This document shows positions 36,092-43,117 of a DNA stretch of 64,000 bases, one piece after another. The DNA is from Streptomyces sp. NBC_01317 (GTDB lineage: Bacteria > Actinomycetota > Actinomycetes > Streptomycetales > Streptomycetaceae): assembly GCF_035961655.1 (NCBI RefSeq), contig NZ_CP108393.1, forward strand, positions 2,711,501-2,775,500, given 5' to 3'. Numbering within the stretch: position 1 is the first letter of the stretch; the number at the start of each line of letters is the position of its first letter. Made by a program: the position numbers and the translations under genes. Below the pieces are notes generated by a model that saw only the letters and a program-made list of their open reading frames with translations, did no database searches and was not told the origin of the DNA.

Positions 36092-38743
36092 GTGTCAGCA
36101 AGAACACTGCGATCCGTCTGCACGACGGCGCTGATCACCGCCACGGCTCTCACGGTGGTGCCGCTGGCCTCGACGGCGACGGCGGGGCCGGGACTTGTCG
36201 GGTGGGGCCCGGCGGAGTCCAGCCGGAGGGAGTCGGGGCCGCAGGGGCGGGGCCGGGGTGAGTGGGGCTCGCAGGGGCGGGGCCCGGGTGCGGTCGGCCC
36301 GGCGGGCCCGGCTGCGTCCGGCCCGGTGGGCCAGGGCCCGGGTGCGTCCGGCCCGGTGGGCCGGGGCACGGGAGCGTCCGGCCCGGTGGGCCAGGGCACG
36401 GCGGAGTCCAGCCGGAGTAGGTCCATCCGAAGTCAGTCGGGCCCGCAGGGCCGGGGCCCGGGTGCGGCCGGCCCGGTGGGCCGGGGCCCAGGTGAGTGGA
36501 ACCCAGGTGCGTCGGGCCCGCAGGGCCAGGGCCCGGGTGCGTCCGGTCCGGTGGGCCGGGGCACGGCGGAGTCCAGCCGGAGTAGGTCCATCCGAAGTCA
36601 GTCGGGCCCGCAGGACCGGGGCCCGGGTAAGCGGGGCCTGGGTGCGTCGGGCCCGGTGGGCCAGGGCCCAGGTGCGTCGAGCCCACGTGCGTCGGGCCCG
36701 CAGGGCCGGGCTCCGGGTGGGTCGGCCCCGGTGGGCCCGGGCCCGGGTGCGTCAGGCCCGGGTGCGTCGGGCCCGGTGGGCCCCGGCCAAGGCGAATCAG
36801 GCCCGATGGGCCCCGGCCCGGTGGAATCCGCCCTGGGCGGCCCGGGCGGGATCGCGTCAGAAGGCCCGGGGGAAGCAGGCGGCGGCCCCACCGGAACGGT
36901 CGTCCCGGGCTCATCAGGCCCCGAGGCAACCGCCCCCAGCGGCATCGCCGGGATGCTCACCAAGCTCCAGCGGCTCTACCAGGAGGCGGAGGAGGCCGGT
37001 GAGGCCTTCAACGCCACCGACGTGGAGCTGGCACGGCTGCGCGCCGAGGCCCGGCGCCTCACCAGCGGGCTCGACCGGGCCCGTACCGCGCTCGCCCTCA
37101 GCCGCGACGACGCCGGCCGACTGGCCCGTGAGCAGTACCAGGGCCGGTCCGGGCTCTCCGGCTACGCGCGGTTCCTCCTCGCCCGCGACCCCCGCTCCGC
37201 CCTGGACGAGAGCCACCTCATGAAACGCGCCGCCCGCGGCCGCGCCGAGATCCTCGCGCGGCTGACCGGCGGCGAGCGGCGGGCGAGCACCCTGGCGGAC
37301 GCCGCGCGCCGGGCCCTCCAGCGCCAACAGGTGCTCGCCGCACGGCAGAAGAAGCAGCGCGACACCGTACGGGCCCAACTCGGCGAGGTCGAGAAACTGC
37401 TCGCCTCACTCACCCCCGGGCAACTCGCGGCCCTGGCCGCCCTGGAAAAGGCCGCCACGGACAAGGCCCAGCGGGAACTGCTCACCTCGGGCGCGCTCGG
37501 CGACGTACCGGGTGCGAGTGGGGAGGCCGGCCCGGCGGGGCCCGCGAGGCAAGACGGTCCGGCAGGGCCGGCAGAGCCAGCAGGGCCAGACAGGTCAGCA
37601 GGGCCGGACGGCCCTACCTGGCTCGGCTCGGCAGGACCGGTCGCCTCGACGGGAGTGGCGGGCCCGGCAGGGGTGCCCCACCCGGCGGGCCCGGCAGGGG
37701 TGGCCAACCCAACGGAACCGGCAGGAGTGGCCGGCCCGGCAAGGCCGGACGGTCCGGCGTGGCCGGCCAACTCGGCGGGATCGGGCGGCGCGGCAGGAAC
37801 CGCGGCCCCAAGGCGATCGATCGGCCGCGTCGGGTCGGACCGCCCAACCGGACCACCTGGCGGCCCGGGGCAACAGTTCGGCCCCACCAGGTCGGCCGAC
37901 CAGCCGCGCTCGTACCACCCGACAGGCCCCGATCGCCCGAGCCGACCGTTCGGCCCCACCGGGCAGCCCGACCCGACGGGCTCGTACCGCCTCAAGGGAC
38001 CCGAAGGCCCGAGCCGAGCGTTCCGCCCCGTCGGGTCGGACCGCCCGACGGAACCTGACGGCCCAAGGCAACGGTTCGGCCCCACCGGGCAGCCCGGCCT
38101 GACGCGCTCGCACCACCCGGCGGCACCCAACGGCCCAAGCCGACCGCTCGACCCCACCAGGTCGCCCGACCTGACAGGGCCGTACCACCCCACGGGACCC
38201 AGCGGCCCAAGCCGACCGCTCGACCCCACCGGGCCGGTCCGCCCGGAAGGACCTGGCCTCCGGACAGGATCCGCCCCCTCCACGCAAGGCGGCCACGCGC
38301 TCGCGTACGCCGTGGCGCAGATCGGGAAGCCGTACGAGTGGGGCGCGGAGGGCCCAGCGTCCTTCGACTGTTCCGGGCTGACCTCCGAGGCCTGGGCGCG
38401 GGCCGGGGTTGTCGTCCCCCGCACCAGCCAGCAGCAGTGGCACGACCTCCCCCGCGTGCCGCTGAACCGGCTGCGCCCCGGTGACCTGGTCCTCTACTTC
38501 CCCAAGGCCACGCACGTGGCGCTCTACCTCGGCGACGGCATGGTGATCCAGGCCCCCCGCCCCGGCGCCCGGATCAAGGTCTCCCCGATCGCGGCGAACC
38601 CCCTGCTCGGCGCCGTACGCCCGGACCCGGGTGCCGCACCCATGACGTCGTACGAGCCACCCGTACTCCCGCCGGACGCCGACGCGGCCTCCTCCGACTC
38701 CTCCGACCTCGGCAACGACGTCCCCGCCACCCCACGCGCCTGA
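36092..38743 (+). CDS. Secreted NlpC/P60 peptidoglycan hydrolase with giant Gly/Pro repeat regions
   Basis: An 883-aa protein. A signal peptide (LRSVCTTALITATALTVVPLASTATA) is followed by ~220 residues of repeats such as GASGPVGQGPG, a coiled-coil region (about 285-460) like that of RipA-type hydrolases, and a second ~280-residue Gly/Pro/Thr/Ser repeat. The C-terminal NlpC/P60 domain has catalytic Cys in FDCSGLTSEAWARAG and His in ATHVALYLGDG, so it should cleave stem peptides. Relatives are usually 330-400 aa, so over half of this protein is repeat. The GTG start follows GGAGGTGAT. The repeats may act as wall-spanning spacers (inference). Confidence 0.9.
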   Translation: MSARTLRSVCTTALITATALTVVPLASTATAGPGLVGWGPAESSRRESGPQGRGRGEWGSQGRGPGAVGPAGPAASGPVGQGPGASGPVGRGTGASGPVGQGTAESSRSRSIRSQSGPQGRGPGAAGPVGRGPGEWNPGASGPQGQGPGASGPVGRGTAESSRSRSIRSQSGPQDRGPGKRGLGASGPVGQGPGASSPRASGPQGRAPGGSAPVGPGPGASGPGASGPVGPGQGESGPMGPGPVESALGGPGGIASEGPGEAGGGPTGTVVPGSSGPEATAPSGIAGMLTKLQRLYQEAEEAGEAFNATDVELARLRAEARRLTSGLDRARTALALSRDDAGRLAREQYQGRSGLSGYARFLLARDPRSALDESHLMKRAARGRAEILARLTGGERRASTLADAARRALQRQQVLAARQKKQRDTVRAQLGEVEKLLASLTPGQLAALAALEKAATDKAQRELLTSGALGDVPGASGEAGPAGPARQDGPAGPAEPAGPDRSAGPDGPTWLGSAGPVASTGVAGPAGVPHPAGPAGVANPTEPAGVAGPARPDGPAWPANSAGSGGAAGTAAPRRSIGRVGSDRPTGPPGGPGQQFGPTRSADQPRSYHPTGPDRPSRPFGPTGQPDPTGSYRLKGPEGPSRAFRPVGSDRPTEPDGPRQRFGPTGQPGLTRSHHPAAPNGPSRPLDPTRSPDLTGPYHPTGPSGPSRPLDPTGPVRPEGPGLRTGSAPSTQGGHALAYAVAQIGKPYEWGAEGPASFDCSGLTSEAWARAGVVVPRTSQQQWHDLPRVPLNRLRPGDLVLYFPKATHVALYLGDGMVIQAPRPGARIKVSPIAANPLLGAVRPDPGAAPMTSYEPPVLPPDADAASSDSSDLGNDVPATPRA
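36374..36628 (+). repeat. Pair of 90-bp in-frame direct repeats in the NlpC gene
   Basis: Positions 36374-36463 and 36539-36628 match at about 87 of 90 bases, with a 165-bp (55-codon) period. Both encode the unit containing SSRSRSIRSQSGPQ. The frame-preserving period shows expansion by recent in-frame duplication. Confidence 0.9.
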
Positions 38744-38771
38744 GGCGCGGAGGCAGGGGCAGGCAGCTCGG

Positions 38772-40001
38772 TCAGTCGATGCCGAGCAGCAGACGGCTGT
38801 ACCGTTCCCGGTTGATCTCGGCCGTGAACGCCGGATGCCGCGACGCGGTCCCGAGATCGCGCCAGATCCGCTGCACCGGACTCGCCAGGTCGAAGCGGCT
38901 CGCCCCGCCCACGTCCAGCAGCAGGTCCACCGCCTGGCGGATCTGCCGCGCGGCGAAGCTGATGTCCACCCGAAGGCGCGCCTGCACCACAGGAGTCAGC
39001 GCCACTCCGGTGCGCGCGGCCCAGTCGATGTCGTCGGCGGCGCGGCCCGCCTGGAGCACCGCGCTGTCGATGAGCGTGGCCGCGTCCGCCACATTCGCCT
39101 GGACGCCCGGGGCATCGACGGCCCGCGCATGCAGGCTCGCCGCCGAGACCACGGGACGGCCGCCCTTCAGCTTGTCCACGATCTGCTCGTACACCGCCCT
39201 GCCCATGCCCAGCAGCGATCCGATGAAGGGAACCATCAGGCCCTCGGGAAACGGCGTACGCGTCAGCGCTTCGTCCTCACCGCCACGCCGATAGGCGCCG
39301 GTCGCCGACCTGGAGAAGGACAGGAACCGCTCTTCCGGTACGAATACCTCCTCCGCCACCACACTGTCGCTGCCGGTGCCCCGCATGCCGGCCATGTGCC
39401 AGGTGTCCCGGGTGGAGAGTTCCGCCGTCGTCAGCAGCGCCACGCCCCGCTCCGGGGCGCCGCCCCGCTCGGTCACGACGTCGAGACCTATCCAGTCCGC
39501 GTGGTGCAGCCCCGAGGCCCAACCCCACTGACCGTCGAGGACAAGACCGCCGTCGACCGTGCGGACGGGGACGGGCACGCCGATCACCCCGCAGAGCGTC
39601 GCGTCGGGATTCCCGGCCCAGATCCGCTGCCGTACCGGGTCGCCCAACAGACCCGCGAAGACGCCGCCGCTGTAGAAGATGGACAGCACCCAGGCCGTCG
39701 AGGCACAGCCCCGGCCCAACTCCTCCAGAACCGCCAGCAGCGTACGCATTCCGGCCGCGTGACCGCCGTAGGCGGCCGGCACCGAGAGCCGGAGCAGACC
39801 CGCCTCCCGCAGGGCGGCGATGTTCTCCTCGGGCAGTTTCCGGTCGCGGTCCGCCCGGTCCGCGTTGTCCCGCAGAAGGGGTACGAGCTCTGCCGCCGCG
39901 GAGACGAGTGCCCGCTCTCCGCTGGTCAGGCCGCCGTACGACGGCCGTCCCGCGACCTCGACCCCCGGGTCGAGTGTGGTGAAGGCTTTCGGGTCAGTCA
40001 T
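38772..40001 (-). CDS. Acyl-CoA dehydrogenase-fold flavin monooxygenase-like protein
   Basis: A 409-aa protein with the acyl-CoA dehydrogenase fold: N-terminal helices (LPEENIAALREAGLLRLSVP), the central beta domain (GQWGWASGLHHADWIGLDV, then GMRGTGSDSVVAEEVFVP) and a C-terminal four-helix domain ending RLLLGID. The HsaA/HpaB-like group D flavin monooxygenases share this layout, so it more likely hydroxylates with reduced flavin than dehydrogenates an acyl-CoA (inference). It lies 108 nt downstream of the styrene-monooxygenase-like gene. An earlier in-frame start (40031 or 40040) is possible. Confidence 0.82.
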   Translation of the reverse strand: MTDPKAFTTLDPGVEVAGRPSYGGLTSGERALVSAAAELVPLLRDNADRADRDRKLPEENIAALREAGLLRLSVPAAYGGHAAGMRTLLAVLEELGRGCASTAWVLSIFYSGGVFAGLLGDPVRQRIWAGNPDATLCGVIGVPVPVRTVDGGLVLDGQWGWASGLHHADWIGLDVVTERGGAPERGVALLTTAELSTRDTWHMAGMRGTGSDSVVAEEVFVPEERFLSFSRSATGAYRRGGEDEALTRTPFPEGLMVPFIGSLLGMGRAVYEQIVDKLKGGRPVVSAASLHARAVDAPGVQANVADAATLIDSAVLQAGRAADDIDWAARTGVALTPVVQARLRVDISFAARQIRQAVDLLLDVGGASRFDLASPVQRIWRDLGTASRHPAFTAEINRERYSRLLLGID

Positions 40002-40036
40002 GCCGTCCAAGGCTAACCCCGAAGCGGCCATTTCAT

Positions 40037-40070
40037 CCAATAGGGGACATTGACCAATAGGGGACGTTGG
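40037..40070. repeat. Two 17-bp direct repeats upstream of flavin monooxygenase gene
   Basis: CCAATAGGGGACATTGA and CCAATAGGGGACGTTGG are adjacent and match at 15 of 17 positions. Each is also a partial dyad (CCAA...TTGG). They lie 36-69 nt upstream of the chosen start codon, where a regulator would bind. Confidence 0.75.
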
Positions 40071-40109
40071 CGCTCCGGGGCGCCGCAGCCGTCTCCTGAG
40101 CCTCGGAGC

Positions 40110-41399
40110 CTAAGCCTCGGAGCCGCCCGTCCCCGCCGCGCCCACAGGGCCCGCCACCCCCGCCACCTTCGCCACATACCCCTCCGCCTTCTCCTCCTCG
40201 TAGAAGAAGTCCTCAAAATCCGCAGGGTCGTTGAAGCCGTTCGCGATACGGTCCGCGACCTCCGGGTGGTCCGTACCCGCCGCGATCAGGCGCAGGACGT
40301 GGTCCCGGGGCGGCTCCAGCATCGCGTTCGTCCACTTGGTGACGTGCCGCGCGCTCTCCCAGAAGCGGTCGAAGGCCGCCCGCATCCACGCCTCGTCGAA
40401 CTCCCGTTCTCCGTGCGCGAGGATCGCGTCCAGATACACCGCCGCGCACTTCGACGCGGAGTTGGAACCCTGCCCGGTCACCGGGTCGTTGGCGACGACC
40501 ACGTCCGCGACGCCCAGGACCAGACCGCCGCCCGGCAGCCGGCCGACCGGGTCGCGGACGGTCGGGGTGTAGCGCCCGCACAACGTCGCGTTCGCGTCGG
40601 TCAGTTCGATCTTCGTCGCCCGCCCGTACTCCCACGGCGTGAACCGCTCCATCAGCTCCAGGATGAGCGAGAGCACGTCCGCCGGATCCCGTACCCCCTC
40701 GAAGACGTCCAGCGGCCCGCCCGGCACCCCTTCCCAGAACAGGATGTCCGCGCGCCCACCGGTGGTGAGCGTCGGCATCACGAACAACTCCCCGACCCCT
40801 GGCACGAAGTTGCACCGGACCGCGTCGTCGTCGGGGTGCTCGGGCCGGGGGCCGAGCCCGTGCACGTACGCGACGGCCAGCGCCCTGCGCGGGCTGGTGT
40901 ACGGCGAACGCGCGGCGTCGCGGGCGAACATGGAGACGATCTCGCCCTTGCCCGCCGAGACCAGGACGAGGTCGTACGTACGCGAGAAGTAGTCCAGGTC
41001 GGAGACGGCCGCGCCGTGGATGACCAACTGGCCCCCGCGCCGGGCGAAGGTGTCCATCCAGCCCGCCATCTTCACCCGCTGGTCGACGGATTGGGCGAAC
41101 GCGTCGAGCCGGCCGAGCCAGTCCACGGGACGGGACAGCTCGGCCGGCGCGGCGGGATCGGCGACGGAGACGCCGACGCCCATGATCCTGGGCGCCTGCG
41201 CCGCCCAGAAGTCCAGCCGGAGATCACGTTCGTGCTGGAGAGCGGTGTGGAACATGCACTGGGTGGACATCACCCGGCCGGTCCTGATCTCGTCCGCCGT
41301 ACGGTTCGACATCAGGGTTACCTCGTAGCCGTGCGACTGGAGTCCGAGGGCGAGTTGAAGCCCGGACTGACCGGCCCCGACGATGAGCACCCTCCGCAC
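40110..41399 (-). CDS. Styrene/indole monooxygenase-like FAD oxygenase (StyA family)
   Basis: A 429-aa FAD protein. The dinucleotide loop is RRVLIVGAGQSGLQLALGL at the N-terminus, the second FAD contact region is LGVADVVVANDPVTGQGSNSA, and the C-terminal part reads TKWTNAMLEPP and NGFNDPADFEDFF, as in StyA. StyA epoxidises styrene or indole with FADH2 supplied by a separate reductase, not seen here. It begins at a GTG only 5 nt after the cvnD stop, so it is the fifth gene of the conservon. The C-terminal tail is Gly/Ala-rich. Confidence 0.87.
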   Translation of the reverse strand: MRRVLIVGAGQSGLQLALGLQSHGYEVTLMSNRTADEIRTGRVMSTQCMFHTALQHERDLRLDFWAAQAPRIMGVGVSVADPAAPAELSRPVDWLGRLDAFAQSVDQRVKMAGWMDTFARRGGQLVIHGAAVSDLDYFSRTYDLVLVSAGKGEIVSMFARDAARSPYTSPRRALAVAYVHGLGPRPEHPDDDAVRCNFVPGVGELFVMPTLTTGGRADILFWEGVPGGPLDVFEGVRDPADVLSLILELMERFTPWEYGRATKIELTDANATLCGRYTPTVRDPVGRLPGGGLVLGVADVVVANDPVTGQGSNSASKCAAVYLDAILAHGEREFDEAWMRAAFDRFWESARHVTKWTNAMLEPPRDHVLRLIAAGTDHPEVADRIANGFNDPADFEDFFYEEEKAEGYVAKVAGVAGPVGAAGTGGSEA

Positions 41400-41404
41400 T
41401 TCGG

Positions 41405-42196
41405 TTACTCCGGCGAGGACGCGAGCGCGTGACGCACCAGGGTGAAGAGCGACTTGACCGCGGTGAGCCGCTCACGCGCGTCCATGATCAATATCGGTAC
41501 GTGCTCCGGTACCGTCAGCGCCTCGCGCACGTCCTCCGGCTCGAAGGGCGGAGTGCCCTCGAAGTGGTTGACGGCCACGATGTACGGCAGTCCGCAGCTC
41601 TCGAAGTAGTCGAGCGCCGGGAAGCAGTCGGGCAGGCGCCGCGTGTCGGCCAGGACGACCGCGCCGATCGCGCCCCGTACCAGGTCGTCCCACATGAACC
41701 AGAACCGCTGCTGGCCCGGCGTACCGAACAGGTACAGCACCAGGTCGTCGTCGAGCGTGATGCGCCCGTAGTCCATCGCCACGGTCGTGGTGACCTTGTC
41801 GGGCGTGTGCGTGACGTCGTCCAGCTCGGCGCCCGCCTGGGTCATCAGCGCCTCGGTCTGGAGCGGCGGGATCTCGGAGACCGACCCGACGAAGGTCGTC
41901 TTGCCGACGCCGAACCCGCCCGCGATCACGATCTTGGTGGCGACGGGTGCGCGCGTACGGTCCAACTGCCAGGCCCTGGCGTCCTCTTCGGGCACCATGA
42001 GGGGCGCGTCGTCGGAGGCGTCCACCCTGGGAGTTGCGGCCTTCTTCCGCCCGGGGTTCCGGGTGAAGAGGTCCTGCGTGTCGGCGGCGCCGACCTCGTT
42101 CTTGTCCTTCTTGTCCTCGACCTCCCGGTCGGTGGCCTCGTGTCCGGTCGTCCCCTGTTCGGCGACATCGGAGAGGTCAGATACGGCGGAGTCCAC
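41405..42196 (-). CDS. cvnD: Conservon GTPase CvnD
   Basis: Small Ras/MglA-like GTPase. The 263-aa protein has an N-terminal ~80-residue acidic, Lys/Asp-rich extension, then the P-loop IAGGFGVGKTTFVGSV and DYGRITLDDDLVLYLFGTPGQQRFW with the G3 DxxG replaced by LFGTPGQ, and the G4-like VAVNHFEG. The extension is longer than in short CvnD proteins. Its start overlaps cvnC by 20 nt. CvnD switches state with CvnB (Roadblock) as the likely partner. Confidence 0.93.
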   Translation of the reverse strand: MDSAVSDLSDVAEQGTTGHEATDREVEDKKDKNEVGAADTQDLFTRNPGRKKAATPRVDASDDAPLMVPEEDARAWQLDRTRAPVATKIVIAGGFGVGKTTFVGSVSEIPPLQTEALMTQAGAELDDVTHTPDKVTTTVAMDYGRITLDDDLVLYLFGTPGQQRFWFMWDDLVRGAIGAVVLADTRRLPDCFPALDYFESCGLPYIVAVNHFEGTPPFEPEDVREALTVPEHVPILIMDARERLTAVKSLFTLVRHALASSPE

Positions 42197-42638
42197 TCAG
42201 CACCCTTTCCAGCAGCGCTCTGTCGGGCTGGCCGTCGCCGTGCCCTGTCCCGTACACACGAATCTTTCCCTGGTCGGCCAGGTCGCTGAGCAGCACCCTG
42301 ACCACGCCCAACGGCATCTTGAGCAGCGCCGATATCTCGGCGACCGTACGCATACGGCGGCACAGCTCGACGATCGCCAGCATCTCCGGCATCACGCCCG
42401 CGGGCGGCCCGCCGTCGGTCAACTCCTTGCGTTCCTCGGCCGGTTCGATCGCGGCGACGAAGGTCTCCACGAGCAGGACATGGCCGAAGCGGGTCCGGCC
42501 GCCGGTGAGCGAGTAGGGCCGGACCCGGGTGGGCCTGCGGTCCGATCCGCGCACCGGCAGCCTGCGTCCCCGGTCGCCGCCCGCGCCGCCTCCGGTGCTG
42601 TCGGCGGTCGCACCGGTGGCACCGTCGGCGGGCGTCAT
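42177..42638 (-). CDS. cvnC: Conservon DUF742 protein CvnC
   Basis: A 153-aa DUF742 protein with a disordered Gly/Asp-rich start, then VRPYSLTGGRTRFGHVLLVETFVA and the helical C-terminal domain (ELCRRMRTVAEISALLKMPLGV, VRVLLSDLADQGKIRV) that resembles a winged helix. It is the third member of every conservon. ATGA overlap with cvnB. Confidence 0.95.
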   Translation of the reverse strand: MTPADGATGATADSTGGGAGGDRGRRLPVRGSDRRPTRVRPYSLTGGRTRFGHVLLVETFVAAIEPAEERKELTDGGPPAGVMPEMLAIVELCRRMRTVAEISALLKMPLGVVRVLLSDLADQGKIRVYGTGHGDGQPDRALLERVLSGLRRI

Positions 42639-43117
42639 TCGGCGCTCTCCATCGATTTGCGTAGCTCGTCCCGTACTTCGGGTGTCAGTACGTGTCCGGC
42701 GCGGCCCACGAACAGTGCCATGTGGTACGCCACCTCGCTCATGTCGCAGTCCGGGGTGGCGTGCACCCCGAGCAGCGAGCCGTCGCTGATCACCATGACG
42801 AAGACACTGCCCTCCTCCATGGCGACCATGGTCTGCTTGACCCCGCCGCCGTCCATCAGCTTGGCCGCGCCGATCGTGAGGCTGCCGATGCCGGACACGA
42901 TGGTGGCCAGATCGGCGCTGGAGCCGCGCGGGCCTTCCCGGGTCACGGTGGTGGCCGCCTCGGCGTTCTGCTCCGGGTCGGAGGAGAGGAGCAGCAGTCC
43001 GTCGGACGAGACGACGGCGACCGAACGCGCTCCTGGTACCTCCTCGACCAGATTGCTCAACAGCCAGTGCAGGTTACGGGCTTCGCTGCTCAGTCCGAAT
43101 GTGCCGGTCGCAGTCAA
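42635..43117 (-). CDS. cvnB: Conservon Roadblock/LC7 protein CvnB
   Basis: A 160-aa Roadblock/LC7 (MglB-like) protein: LHWLLSNLVEEVPGARSVAVV, then SSDGLLLLSS and IGAAKLMDGGGVKQTMVAMEE, followed by FVMVISDGSLLGVHA. Roadblock proteins act as GTPase-activating or exchange partners of small GTPases such as CvnD. It starts at a TTG that overlaps the cvnA stop (TTGA), and it overlaps cvnC by 4 nt. Confidence 0.95.
   Translation of the reverse strand: MTATGTFGLSSEARNLHWLLSNLVEEVPGARSVAVVSSDGLLLLSSDPEQNAEAATTVTREGPRGSSADLATIVSGIGSLTIGAAKLMDGGGVKQTMVAMEEGSVFVMVISDGSLLGVHATPDCDMSEVAYHMALFVGRAGHVLTPEVRDELRKSMESAE

Noticed and set aside
36150..36929. Pro-rich minus-strand frame opposite the NlpC repeats
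   Set aside because: It is the complement of Gly-rich codons; the plus-strand frame has a signal peptide, catalytic Cys/His and a strong ribosome site.
37512..38515. Several overlapping frames in the second NlpC repeat region
   Set aside because: All are shadows of the same repeat DNA; only the plus-strand NlpC frame continues into a known domain.
33574..41399. Biosynthetic gene cluster around the AurF-like and flavin oxygenase genes
   Set aside because: No polyketide, peptide or terpene synthase, no carrier protein and no transport or resistance gene is present; the oxygenases are scattered and separated by unrelated genes.
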